Shown here piece after piece: positions 48,770 through 62,309 of a stretch of DNA of 64,000 bases (positions are counted from its first letter, which is position 1; each line of letters begins with the position of its first letter). A model generated the notes under the pieces. The model was given only the letters and a program-made list of their open reading frames with translations, had not been told where the DNA came from and did not search any database. The translations under genes were made by a program, and so were the position numbers. Origin of the DNA: Primulina eburnea (lineage: Eukaryota > Streptophyta > Magnoliopsida > Lamiales > Gesneriaceae); contig NC_133115.1 of the NCBI RefSeq assembly GCF_022965805.1, positions 29,813,321 to 29,877,320 of the forward strand, given 5' to 3'.

Positions 48770-51700
48770 TCTATATCTATATAAATATATGAATTGAATT
48801 ATGATTTTACACTATGGTCCTCATTAATTAGTTGTCATCATTAAATTTGTATCATTCTCTTCCTCATCTTTAATTGATTATCCTTGTATTTATTTAATTG
48901 ACTCTTTCACTCATTTTTATGCATGTACACTTTCTCTTTCACTCACTTTTTTATATACATATTTGACCACCTCATTTTTATCATCAAATTGTTGCACACC
49001 ATTAGATAATTGTTAAACATCTCAACTTCTTTTTCACCAAAAAAAAAAAACATTTCCAGTGACATATGTTATAGTACCTATAGTTATTTGTATTCTGAAA
49101 TCTACAAACACAATCATACTCACGTATTTTACCATCAAATTAATCTTTCTCTGAGAAGTGCATGATAGGCTTGTTTGAATATTTTGATTCAATTCTTTGG
49201 TGGAATATTGATATGATAGATTCATGTTTCATTTCACAATGCTTATATTATGTTTTCTACATGTTTGATCGATTATGGTCACTTAGAAGTTGGAAGCAGT
49301 ATGCATTTTGACTCTGTAAACCACACTTCGTTGATTTTTTTTTTCAGCGAAATTTATTAAAAAACTTTGTTAGTTGATGAAAATGACAATTTAAAAATTA
49401 GAATAGTAGTTTGATTTCTGAAGTTGAAAACTTACATACACATATGATATTAAAGTTGTGTGTTTTAAAAATAGATATATCTTGTTCATATGATTTTTAT
49501 TATTCGAACAATCTACTCCAAAAACGATGTCATCTTCATTAATTGAAATTTTACACCGATGATTTATTATTGTATCTTTTTTATATAAAACTGCACAACA
49601 CAAATTATCACAAATTTTATTTTATTCTTTTAATATTTCTTTAAAAATTCCCGAATTATATATACACTCCACAATAATTACATAAAAAATGGAAAAAAAA
49701 AAAACAATAATTAGTTTATTTAATCAATTTGATTAAAATACTACTTCAACCATTTTTTCATAAAAAACACTCAATTATAATTTGATAATTAACGTTTCTA
49801 CAAGAAAATATCAACTAAATCATATCGACCAAATTATTTTTCCCTCAACAAATTTGATGTTCAAACTAATTTATATTAATAGTGTATTTAACTCAATCAA
49901 ATTAATTATTATTTTAATTTATTTTAAATTTAATTTTAATTACTTAAATTTATGCATTATCGTAAAATAATAATAGGAAAATAAAGGGAGATGAGTCGGA
50001 TTGAATAAAAATAAATTATTAATAAACATTAATGTTATACAAAATTACTTTCTCCCATTTAGAATAAAAATATTTTCAAACTCTTTATGTGTCAATAGAG
50101 ATATGTGATTGAGAGAAATGTTTGTCTGTAAGTGATTTCAAAAAATGTTTTTAAGTTATTTAGTTAATTTTTTTATCAATGCTCCTAAAAAAATATTACT
50201 AAATAATATGCTCCATTTGATCATTTTGTGTTCTTGCAATGAGATTAGTTTTTTTACCCTAGCGTTAATATGTTTGATTGTTATATGTCATTTATATTGA
50301 TCATGTAATTGTGTTTGGATTGTTTATGTGATTTGTTTGTTTGCACAAAGAAAAGAGAAAACAAAATCAAATATTCAACAAAAATGGTTATTTTTCAATT
50401 TTTTATTGTTGAGATATTTTGTTAATTTTTAAACACATAATGCATGTTTTCTGTTTGCTTAGATTACTTATTTTGAAGTGACTTAGAAAATATTTAAAAA
50501 GTTGAAATATTTCTTTGTTTTTACCTTATGTCTCGGGACAATGGTATTTCCAAACTTATGTCTATAAATCAATATTTAAATTTTTTACGACATTATTATA
50601 TTCTCTAATCAATTTTTTTACTTAGATTGATAGAAGGCATTTTGATTTGAGTTTTTATGTCCTTGCTTATATTATTTTTGTAATATTATTTATTATGAAA
50701 ATAATAGGAGAACTACAAAATTTGGTAGGTCTAAGAGTCCTCTGGTGAACGACAAATATGGATAAATTATTAAAATATATAATATCCAGTAGATTTTTGG
50801 CTTGTGATTTTGTTCTAATTCAATGATTATGTATGATTCTAAATTTTAATTATATCACAAGTTAACGCATGATTTGTTGTTGCTAGATATATTTTGTCAA
50901 CAGTACTCTAATATTTTTCCATGGTTTAAGAAAAATTGCGTGACTTTGTATTATAATTTTACGGGTGCTTTTCTAAATGGTTTTATTATGATTTCAATGC
51001 ACCATTTTTCATTTGTGTTTTTTAAAAGAAGTGGAATGAATATCTACAAAACGATGACATTAATAAGGCGCCTTCTCTTTTTTTGAAAAAAATATTGGAA
51101 AATTTATACAAATTGTGAATAATATGAGTTAATATTTAATTTGAGAGTGATTTATGATTTTTATTGCTCGTATATATTTCAATTTCTTTGTTATTGTACT
51201 AAATAAATTATTTTTAAACTTTGAGTTATCATTTTTTTCTTATCGAGGTTGTTTGTGTTATGATTTTTTTATTCGTTTTGGTTAGTATTGTTGGTGGTAA
51301 TTGATTTTTCTAATATTATATGATGTGTCTTGTTGTTTATATAAAAATAAGTATGAGAGTACATCAATCAAAGCCACGTATTTTGGGTCTTCTGTTCTAC
51401 GAAGATAATAATAAATGGTTTCTGTGAATTATATAATTTCTTGGTTTTCCATACATATAGCCTACGAAATGCGTCAAATTTTGAACAAAAAAGTTAAGAC
51501 AAACATAGTGGATGAAAAAAAGACATGTTAAATAAAAAAAATAATTTTGTGTATGACTATGTTGGGTGTAATAATTGTCCCTGTTTGGTAGAGCGGTCGA
51601 ACCGTGGTGCTTGAGCTGCTGTGCGGTTTAAAAGATTTGAGTTGCACCATTACTACTAGCTATAATTTTTGGTAAAGCGGCAAGCGCTCGGTCCTACATA

Positions 51701-53446
51701 CTATGTCCTAAATTCTGTATGATATAATTCAAACACATTTTTTTATAGATATTTGAAATTAGGTCCAACTAAGTAACATGAAACATATACATATATATTA
51801 AATCATATTTAAAGTAAAATGTTAACAATGAAGAAGAAATTGAAGAATTGTATGTGTAAATTAAGTGTTATATAATGATTATGTTGCTACTTCATGGTTG
51901 TGCGACATATGAATGTCATATAAAATGTCAATATTTCTCAATAAATTAGTTTTTCAAAAAGAAAAATTCTTCATTCAGAAAAAGAAATACATGAAAAACA
52001 AATTGTGCATAATTCTTATTCTATTTATAATGATATGAGAACAATTCTAAAGTTTTGTTGACACATTATAATAGATCAATTTTGTGCATTTTATTGAGAC
52101 ATTGAGTCAGTTTCACTTTATTTCCTCCAATATTATATCGATATATTTCGAGGTGACTATGAGATTGTTTTTGTCTATTTTTTTAGTCAAAGTGTCTAAT
52201 CAGCTAATTCATAACATATGTGATGGTAGCATAGAAAACTCTTCGTCAAATAAATTCACTTAGCCAAATATTGAAATTCAAATAAAATTCTACAATATTT
52301 CATCAAATTAATTTTGACTATCATAAAATGCTCATGAAATCTATATGGTTATATTATTAGATGAGACATTGAATAAGACAAATACTTTGACATATATTTG
52401 AATGATATATCATATGCATATCTTAATTACATAATTCGTATCTGTTCTCAAGATTTTTAAAATACAATAATTAATTTTGTATGTCATTCCACAAGATATA
52501 AAATATTATAAAACAAAATATAAACTCGATAGAAGAAAATTTGTTTTGTTTCAATGAATAATATAATATTATGTTCTAAACGCAACAAATGAAATTGAAA
52601 CTATATCATCCTCATGACATGATGCACGCAATCATTATTTCAAAGCTTCCAGAAAATGACGATCAAGATGACTTTCTTGAATTGCGTCAAATTAAATGAG
52701 GACACACTTCTAAGATATAGCCATTTGAAGAGATTTGAAGTATTTTTCTTACTTTGATTGAGAAATAGTTGTTAAAAATTTATTAACCTTATAACTATAT
52801 TTTGATAATATTGATACTAATTATATAAAAATGATATCACAAATATCACAATATTTGAAGAAGGTGCAACACCATTCATTGGTTATGTTGAAAAATATAT
52901 AGGTTATACATACTTTTAGTCACAAGTAAAAACTTATCACGAGTAAAAGTATTTTTTCTTAGGAGTTATAGTTGATGATTGTCAAAAGCTGAAAAATCAT
53001 TTAACAACAAAAAAATAGTCGGAAAAATAAGAGTATCAGATAAAAACAATGTAAAAAACCAAAAAATGTCGTGATAAAGAAGCAAACTACGAGAATGTCA
53101 TATCTCGGATAAGGATTGTAAATAACATAATAGATATTAAAGACGATCAGATATTTGCAGAGCATACCAAAATAGTTATATGCATATTATAACAAACTAC
53201 GATAAATAGTTGTTGAGTTGTCAAAATCAACCAAGAAGCATATTGGAAAGTGTGTCAAGTAGATAAGATAATTTCTCTGATTCATATACCGTCTATGGTC
53301 ATGATTTTTTATTTTTTATGGCTTAGTTTGTTTCAGTTGATAAATGTTATTAGCCATGTTTTAATTCATTTAAATATTATCAAAATTTCGTACATATATT
53401 TTCAGCAGTTTAGGTTTTTACGTGCAACGCACGTGCATTTTTCTAG
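48770..53446 (+). mobile_element. Non-autonomous Helitron e
   Basis: The 3' end is clear: hairpin (acgtgc/aac/gcacgt) then tttttCTAG at 53443-53446, followed by T. The 5' end is uncertain; TC candidates are at 48770 and 48776 in a TA-rich tract. Homologous to Helitron a over much of its right part (50200-53446) and around 49900-50160, with extra DNA between. No coding capacity. It completes the 7.5-kb insertion block in the NLR intron. Confidence 0.7.
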
Positions 53447-56315
53447 TATATATATATATATGTATATATATCCCTGATCTGGGATTTTCTTTTCCTTATT
53501 TGATTATTGTTTATGTCCGATTTCTTGGGAACAGGTATGGAGTTGTCTCAAAAACCCAAATAGTGAAAAGCCAACAAATATGGCTATCTATGGTGCAGAA
53601 CAGATTTTTAATCGAAAGTTGTGTCGAATAACTGATACTACAGAATTCATCCACAATCAGCTGAAAAGGAGTCACGATAACGAAGAGGTTCTTCGCCTAT
53701 CGACCCAAAATGTACGAGATCAAACATCTGCAGGCAAGCTATGTTATGGCATCTTGAGTTAAATCTTGTGATTTATATATGAACTGTTCAGATTTTAACA
53801 GCACTCATTGCTTAATTAATATTTGCCTCAGTGGCCATACCTTACCAAATTGCAAGGCGGATGATCATTAATAAATATATGATACTCTACTATAAAAATG
53901 AACAGATAAGAGTGTCTCAAGTATTTTATTTTGATTTTTCTTTAAAATGAAAGGAAAACAAATGTTTCCTAATCCCCCATGTAGCAAATTCTAATCTCAA
54001 TGTTGATGACCGATACATTTTTACTCCTCGAGCAGGTCCCTCCTTCATAGGTTCAAATATGCTACCCAAAACGTCAAATGACTAGTGCAAACTAGTGGGC
54101 CTTGAGGATGATTTGATAAAAATGCTAGATTGTTTGACTCGAAAATCGTCAAAACTTGAAGTGTTCGCAGTCACTGGGATGGGTGGGATTGGTAAGACAA
54201 CTTTCACAAAAAGTTTATATGATCATCCTCTTGTCAAGCATGCATTTCGACATTCGTGCATGGTTCACTATATCACAACAGTACCAATTGAGAGAAGTAT
54301 TGATAGGTCTTCTACTGTTGTATCTCTGATTCCGTGACTGGTCTATACGAAATGGACAATGCAGACCTAAAGGAAACACTTTACAAAAGTCTGAAAGGAA
54401 TGAGATATCTCATTGTACTAGATGACATGTGGGATAAAAAGGTTTGGGATGATCTAAAGACAATTTTTCCAAATGATAGAAATGATAGTAGAATTATCTT
54501 GACCAGTCGACTTGATGATGTGGCTACTCATGCAAGTCAGAATACTCATTGCTTGCGTTGTTTGGATGATGATGAAAGTTGGGAGCTACTTTATTCAAAA
54601 ATCTCAATGGAGGAATTGTGCCCTGAATTACTGTTGATTGGGAAGGAAATAGCATGTAAATGCCAAGGACTACCTCTAGCAATTGTTGTGGTAGGAGGGC
54701 TTTTATCAAAGATGAATAAGAAATTGGACATCTGGAAGGATGTTGCACAAAATTTAAGCTCAAAAGTTATGAAAGAATCAAATTATTGTGAAAACATACT
54801 TGCTTTAAGTTATAATCATTTGCCCGATCATCTGAAATCTTGCTTCCTTTATGTGGGAACTTTTCCTGAAGATCACAAGATTCTGGCTAAAAAATTGATG
54901 TGGTTATGGATTGTGGAGGGATTCATCCGTCCTGAAAATCTAAAAAGTGTTGAAGAAGTGGCTGAGAACTATTTGGAGGACTTAATTGCCAGAAATCTTA
55001 TTCAGGCGAAGAGTAAAAATTCTGATGGTAAGATCAAGATATGTTACATTCATGATCTATTGAGAGACCTATGCTTGATAGAATCCTATAAACAGAACTT
55101 TTATCTCGCATTTGATAAGCATGGGCAATTGATGAAACCGACATATGGAAATGATCCTATGGTCTTCGAGTTAGAGCCGCGCCGTATCTGTTTTCCCTCT
55201 AGCACTCCTGATCTTATTATTAGTCCTTTGTTTCCACCCATTCGTTCTTTTTTGTGGTTTCAAGCTATAACATTGTCAGACTCTGATAGTTACTTTTTCA
55301 TGAACTTCAAACTCCTGAAAGTGTTGGATATTACTTATCTAAATCTTGAAGAGCTACCAAGGGAGATATCACACATGGCTAATTTAAGATATTTGGCTCT
55401 TTCATTCCGGAAGTCCATCGATAGATCTATATTTAGTTCGACATTTCACAATATACAGTTCTTAATTATTGAGGGTGAGTGGAACGGTCTGTTGCCTAAG
55501 GAATTCTGGGCTATGTCGGAGTTGCGACATTTTCATTTGAAGAGAAGCGTTTTATCTTATTGGCCAAAAGAATCTGGACCAAATATAATGCAGTTAGCTT
55601 CAACTACTGGATTTCCTCAAGCTTTGATTTGTCAAGTACAGTACGAAGAACATTCACTAAAAGTTCTGCAAAATCTGCAATCACTTAGTACAATACGCCC
55701 TATAAGTTGCACCAAGGCAATCTTTCTTTCGATGCCCAACTTGAAGAAATTGCTTGTTTACGAAACGAGGAGGACTATGGATTCCGGGGATGGTTCAATA
55801 ATCTTATCCATCTTAAAGAACTTCAAACTTTGAAGTACGTCTTTCGCGACCCATTTGTTAGTGGTTCCATGAAGCCAGTCTGTCTTCCGTCACCAGATTT
55901 TTTCCCCCAAAAGTTGATGAATTTGACTCTCAGTGGCACCTCTTTTCCATGGGAAGATATGCTCAAGCTCAGTGTGTTACCCGTACTAGAGGTGCTCAAA
56001 CTTAAAAATTATGCATTCGCAGGAGCTACTTGGAAATCAGAAGGGACTGGTTTTCCTCGACTGAGATATATTTGTATTGGCAGAACGAATCTCCAGGTAT
56101 GGGAGGCCGATGGCTCTCATTTTCCTCGCCTAAAACACCTTGTCATCATGAACTGCAGATTGTTGAAAGAGATCCCTTGTGGCATTGGAGAGTTGCCTCT
56201 ACTTGAAAAAATTGAATTGTGTAATTGTAGTGAATCTGCTTCAGCTTCTGCTGAACAAATTTTGCTCGAACAACAAAGCAATAGCAATGATAACCTCGTT
56301 GTTCATATTATGTAG

Positions 56316-57103
56316 GTAAGGCATAACACACTCAGATATGTTATTTAAAGTGATGTATAACTATATGATGCCGTGAGGCAGCTCGCATGAGAAATTAAAA
56401 TGCTCGGTCTTCCATTCATGGATCATAATCTTAGTTAAGTGTAGATTCCATGTTTCTATTGCTTTAACATTGCTTGTGAATAAATCCATTTTGTTGCTGC
56501 AAGAAATACTACTGCCCTTGGGTTACCAAGATCTCAGTTGTTTGGACATGTGCTTGTAAGTTTCTGTTGATTGTATGCATATAACCTTCTTGCATATTTC
56601 TGAAGTTCTCGATTTTTTAGCTTTGTTCATATTTCTGTCCATTTCTAAGATAGTTATATTTCACACAAACCCGTCTGGAAAATGCCATACCTATTGCACA
56701 GGTCATCGTATAACCAGCCCATAAGTTCGAGTCTGTCACATTTCAATTCGCTGCTTTCAGTTGAAAACGGGATACCTTAGACATGAAAACAGTTAATTCG
56801 AACAGACTATGATGCGGGTATAGACGAAGAAAACCTGTTACACAGTCGTCAATCAGATAAAAGTCAACCGTTCATGTTCAAACTCTGGTGTACGTCGAAA
56901 AACATTGGTTTTACATAGTATAGAATAAATACATACACTACACAAATTCAGACAAGATCATGTTTGGCCCTGGCTAATTCTTCAAGTTACTCTAACTATT
57001 CCAGTGTAAAATTCGCTCCTCGTAGTTTTGTCCCGTCAAATATAACTACAGTCAACATCAGTTCTCCAAGATTTTACGGATCAAAGAAACAGATGAACCT
57101 GAC
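56316..57103. other. Convergent 3' flanks of the NLR relic and KOR
   Basis: No further gene. The region should hold the 3' UTRs of both genes, which are transcribed towards each other. Confidence 0.6.
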
Positions 57104-60100
57104 TCACGGCCTCCAAGGAGCTGGTGGCGGTGGTGGTGTCGGAAACATGGGTGGCACGGCAGAGAAAATCGTGTTCTTGTCGATTTCCATGTCTGCGCCG
57201 CCAGATAAAGCAACAAGAGCTGCCACAAGGCCTGCGTTTCCAGCAAGTGTTGGCTCTGTATAGTTATAATTAGAACGCACATCGTGGAATCCATCAGTGC
57301 CTGTCAGGGTCCAGCAACCATGGCTCCAATAACGGTATTCGGATTTGGTTTTTTCGAGTCCCTCCATTTCCATCCTCCTTTACAATTATACTTGATCTTG
57401 GATTTAGGTATTGAGGCACCCCTATGGTGTACATGCTTCGGGTAATGATTGCCAAAGCCCACAACATAGCTCATTTTTTGGGGATTTCTGCCAAGAATGT
57501 AATCCATCTGAAAATTGAGCATCCAAAATTAAAGATAGTCGAATATTATCTATGATTTCAGCAGAAGTCTACAAATGAAAAAGTGCAAGTCGTGTACCTG
57601 TGTCTGCGCAAATTCTCGGAGGGTATCGGTAGAGTAAAAATGAGGTCCACAGTACCAACCAGGTGTATCAGCAGCTCTCATATAATCGCTAAACAATGTT
57701 GCAAGGAAAGCAGCATTGACTACATATTGAAGAGGCTGAGGTGCTCCGTGGTTTAATTGTATCATTCCTCCTGTTCAAGTAACAAATATTTGCTTGAGAA
57801 TAGAACAACTCAATTATTGAATATGCATTTCAAATTGTTAAAAAGTCGAGAAATTTAATCTTTATACTCTCCAACATGCCCTTTTATGTTAGCCAACTTT
57901 CTTTATGCCGAAGCATTTGATCTAAAACCCTTTTTTATGTATATGACAAGTGGTGATACTTTAACATAGAACTTTCTTGGAGTGGCTCCAATACCATTTC
58001 AAATAAATGCCCAAAGGCCTAAACTATTATAACATCATTTTAATGCAAAATAAATTCTGAAGTATTTAGAAACTCTTTTTCATAACTGGTGGCAATGAGA
58101 ATCAATCTTGGGGCTTTTTATGTCTAGCTTTGATATTTTAATTAATAAGCATCTTATCTAAAAGTTTATGCTATCGATTCGCAATGAAGCAGACATTTAC
58201 CTCTTGTTCTGTTAAATGTTGTAAAATATGGTAGGAACGAGCACATGAATATGCTAGTCTGGTTGTGAAATGTTTTCAAAATTTCTTCATATGGATATCC
58301 TGGGCTGAGGAATAACCTCAGACGACTCAGAAGCACCTAAATATACAATCAAAATGATCAATCACCAACCATCATTCAATACTGTTTAGTATTATCATTT
58401 GATCACATAAACTAAAGGGTACCATCTATATTCCACTTACTTGAGCTCCAGGAAGCTTATTGTCCCAATTTAAAACCCCATAATAAGGGCCTCCCCAAAA
58501 GGCACCTGCATGCTTGGCAAGACCAGGAGTTGTGGCAAGCTGAAGATATGATGCATTTCCCGTAGCATAATACATCCAAGCTGCCCCCCACACAAACTCG
58601 TCCCAGTAACTTGTGGAATTATAGAATGTTGCCGCCTCGTTACCTGCACTGTATCTGCCACGTTGATCTCTAGAGAACTTGTAGAGAGCCTTGGCACCAT
58701 GAACGAGCTTTTGTGAATAGGCTTTGTTGTCCTTGAAAACAATGGATGCCGAAGCCAAAGCAGCAGCCATTTCCGCAGCAAGGTCGGAGCAACTATGACA
58801 TTCCGTAATGGGTCTGTCGTAATCAATGTCTTCTGGGCGCATCCAACAATAATGGTCATTAGGAGTTGGTCCTCCAGATGTATCCCCTTGTCCGACCTGC
58901 CAAGTATAAGAAAAACTTTAGACTACCTAATGTATTCGGGAGCGGGAACATTTATTGTCCGGGATGATAGCCTATGTGACATAGTGATTGAAATGTGGCA
59001 TTTCTTCTGTCATACTTGTAAAGCATTTAAGCTGAAATATTAATACACCAAATATACCATGTGTTATAATGTTAGACATTCAGCCAACGAGAATGCACTC
59101 CAATTGATTTTGAACAATGATAGGTGAAATGAAAACTTTCTTAATTTCAACGCATAACTATAAAGAACTATAAATCTTATCCAACCTTAAAGGGAAGACA
59201 AGCTTTTCTGGACTACCTTTCGAGCACAATTCATACTGATGATGGACTGGAACGTGGAATCAATTCAAACGTTTTAACATTTTTCTTCCTTCTCAGAGAA
59301 ACTAATTGAGAGATATTAACATTAAAGGATGAAGAATAATGCCCTAACAACAATTAGATGGAGCACAATAGTGAAATTTGGATAAGTATGCTGAAACAAG
59401 ATTTCGAGAAGTTAATTTCTAAAAAACATAAAGGCTACCACCCTTGCTAGACCCTGTTTCCCTGGCCACTTTGTTATATGGGAATAGACTAAAAAAATTC
59501 AACCAATAAACATGCCATAAAACACAAAATGAAATGTCCATATACAGCCCGAAAAAAAAATTGTGGCATTTACTACCTGCGCAACAATTCGATCAATAGT
59601 ATCAGCGGTAGAGTTGAAAGTCTTGAGGAAGTAATCAGTCCCCCACTTGATAATTTCTTTGACATGGTTAAGTTCTCCAGCAGCTTCATACTTTGCACTG
59701 TATTCAATCACACTCCAACTCAACATAGTCATGGCAAAAGATTGAGGGAAATTGAACTTGATTGCATCCCCAGCATCATAGTAGCCACCAGCCAGATCTT
59801 TAAATATAGTCGAGGAATCTGACTTCCCATCATTTACACATGAGTTTCCCCTCCATGACACATTATTGTGCTTCGGTAGTTTTCCAGCTGGAAATAAAAA
59901 ACCATTCAGCCATTAATCATTGATGGGATAATTTGAAGATGTTTATGTAAATTATTTCGAAGTGAGACCAAATACAAAATAATTGCTAGTGAAGCTCGTT
60001 GTACCGACATTTACAAAACTAGACTTCAATACACATACCAGAACTTGGCTAAAAAGGGGCGAGCCAGGTTTAGTGGAGTGACTCGATATAGTCTTGAGGA

Positions 60101-60827
60101 CAAATCAAATAATTTTGGGAAGATTACACATAAATTTTGTTCGAGGGGAGCAAGACTGGCCCTTCTCGTCCCACGCTAGGTCCACCCCCATATCGTCCGT
60201 GGCAATGTGAAAAATATCGATGGAAAGAAAATAATATTAAGAAAGCGTAATTTCCTTATCAATATACGAGGAGCTGGAACCTTGAATTTTTATAAAAATT
60301 TTACACAGAGAATAGATTAGAGAAATCTTCTGGCTTGGCCTCTATGCATCAAATCCATTCATGTTCTCTTCACACAGAAATTCATCAGATTCAGTAAACC
60401 CAATAATCAGAATAAAACTCAAAAAAAATTACAAGAAAATGGTACACTCACAGCGCTGAGCATTAAAGAACATGAGAGCCTTCTGCAGGGCGAGGGTGTA
60501 ATTATCCGGCGGCGGCGGTCGGTGGTGGTGCCGTGGAACTGTCTTAAGGATCAAGGAAATAAATCCAGCCAACAATCCAACACCCAAAATAACTCCCACC
60601 GTCCACAAAAAGATCTTCCTGCTAACAATAATGCAGCCCAGATCAACATACCTCTTCTTCTTCTGCTCCCCAGGACCCAGCAGCCAGCTCTGCTGCGTCT
60701 CATCCAAAGGCCGCGACAGCGCCGCCCTGTCGAAGTCGTGCAAGTTCCTGCTTCGGTCATCGTCCGTGGCCGAATCGGCAGCAATCTCCAGCGACCCACC
60801 CCACGGATCCCTACCATACATACTCAT
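57104..60827 (-). CDS. KOR1: KORRIGAN-type membrane endo-1,4-beta-glucanase (GH9), frame disrupted in last exon
   Basis: Type II membrane GH9 cellulase needed for cellulose synthesis at the plasma membrane and cell plate. Exons on the minus strand: 60827-60452, 59887-59577, 58896-58441, 58336-58201, 57770-57598, 57507-57104; about 617 aa, KOR1 size. Start [11 protein letters not shown] (MYG three codons in is an alternative). Visible: [12 protein letters not shown] and KKRYVDLG (LL and Tyr-type sorting signals), membrane anchor at residues ~72-94, [15 protein letters not shown] with the catalytic aspartates, [18 protein letters not shown], and [18 protein letters not shown] with the general-acid glutamate, then a proline-rich tail ([10 protein letters not shown]). 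Near 57285-57306 two extra bases shift the frame: TGA at 57304-57306 ends the main frame after GAMVAGP, before the catalytic Glu. Either a true lesion or an assembly error. Confidence 0.9.
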
Positions 60828-61671
60828 TTCCGTCTGAAAGGCTCGTTCTTTAAGCTGGTTAAGAAGCCTAAAACGAAACCCACTCCACAGAAAAAGGAAA
60901 AAAGAAAAAGAAAAGAAAAGACGAGTGAAGACGAAGTATGATGAAATGGGTTGCAGAGATATGGGGTCCGGAACTTGGAACACTGAATTCTGAAACAAGT
61001 TCCGAAAAGTATGAGTGGGCGATAATGGATTAGGAAACTTTCGGCTGTTAATTAGCTGTAATTTAATGGAGAGTCTCTGGTATCACGACTGCTGTCTGAT
61101 TATAAATTATTAAAGAAAGGGGATGATGATGGTGACAGTCTTGTGTCCGATTCTGCTTTCGCTTTTTCGAGAGTTGTTTTGCATGTAATTAACTAACTTA
61201 ATAACAGATTAATGGGTGTTTTTGTCTGTATGATTTAAGAATGTTTGGCCAGTCCCACTGTTTTGATACGCTTTCATTATCTTTAGATGCACGCAATGAA
61301 TTTTCCATGCTTATGAAAGAAAGATTATGTTTTTTGTTGGATTCAGTTAGCTATATGGACTGACATTGTGGTTTTTTATTATTTCAAATTTTATTTATTG
61401 TAATAGTATTTTTCTTTAAATTTTATTTTATCTCATGACACTTCAATTTAAATTTTTCATTATCAGGTAATAGAGTAAACAATATGTTTGAACTTCTTGA
61501 CGCTTCATGTAAAACCATACACAATAATCTCTCAAACATTCCACTTGGTTTTTGAGGTTGTATAGTTTTTGTCGTGGAACACATTTTGGCTTCATAAGTA
61601 TTTCAATGAGGTGGGCACGTTCTCATACTTATATAGGTGTTCTCCTTATAAAAATATCCTATCATACTCCG
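60828..61671. other. KOR 5' UTR/promoter region
   Basis: Read on the minus strand, about 150 bp upstream of the start is pyrimidine-rich (a typical plant leader; the + strand shows the ga/aa-rich tract at 60890-60930). The rest is AT-rich without ORFs. I cannot point to a convincing TATA box. Confidence 0.5.
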
Positions 61672-62309
61672 TGTGGGGACCCGGACGCTAATTCATTCCT
61701 TAATCGTCGTTAGGAATAATTCAAACAATTATAATAAACAGGGTCTAATTTTTTTTTAAAATTATACAGCGGAAACGTAATGTAATTAAATTCAAATTAC
61801 ATATTAAACATAACATACAATTATTGTATGATCTACAATAATCCAACTAGGTTCAACTACAAGTCAGTGTTGAATCCTAAGTTGCTTCAAAGCCCGGATC
61901 TCCACGCTATCTAGTCCAGCCTCGTTCTCTTCTTGACCATGATCCTAGCTCACCTGTTGCCATGCACACATACAAACAAGACAACAGCCGGATAACTCCG
62001 GTGAGATATAAATATCCCAGTATAAATCATGTATACATGCCATCATATAAACAATATAAAAGCACATAACAGAAAATCATATCCCATATCAAAATCATGA
62101 CATGAATCAATAACAAGAATAAATCATATTCTAAGCATGTACTAATATCAGGAACATAATTCAACATCCATCAATATCAATTGATATAACTGTCACTCAA
62201 CTCGTGACTCTACGTTTTAGACTAGATTCAATCCTAGCCTAGGGATCCCGGTTCTCAGACATTGGCATTCCATATCGACCAACAGTAATAGAAAAGACTC
62301 TAGTTCTAT

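Larger units (their letters stand above)
43778..56315 (+). pseudogene. R1-type CC-NB-LRR resistance gene, broken, with tripled N-terminal exon pair
   Basis: Intracellular immune receptor family like potato R1 (late blight). Exons: A1 43778-44059, B1 44204-44372, A2 44527-44780, B2 44924-45077, A3 45432-45727, B3 53535-53733, then NB-LRR 54036-56315. A exons share a helical Rx-N-like pattern (VVSLLQDL / VVSILQDL; SLAQEYIDSW / DIAQDYLYSW). B exons share SMEFMNDQLKKIH / STGFINKQLKEIH / TTEFIHNQLKRSH. NB-ARC shows the P-loop GMGGIGKTT, LIVLDDMWD, RIILTSR, GLPLAIVVVGG and IHDLLRDLC in the MHD position; leucine-rich repeats run to 56315. Breaks: TAG at 54083-54085, frameshifts near 54250, 54325 and 55785. 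B1 and B3 end at GC donors. The A3-B3 intron is 7.8 kb of Helitrons. I regard it as a pseudogene of recent origin because most of the reading frame survives. Confidence 0.88.

Noticed and set aside
51580..51700. Possible tRNA-derived SINE head (tggtagagcggtcg)
   Set aside because: Weak A-box resemblance only; no proper B-box, tail or target duplication found.
37827..53446. Autonomous Helitron (Rep-helicase) gene
   Set aside because: No long ORF or helicase motif on either strand in any of the Helitron segments.
60522..60941. 139-codon plus-strand ORF over KOR exon 1
   Set aside because: Antisense of the KOR N-terminal exon and its leader; basic/proline-rich by codon mirror.
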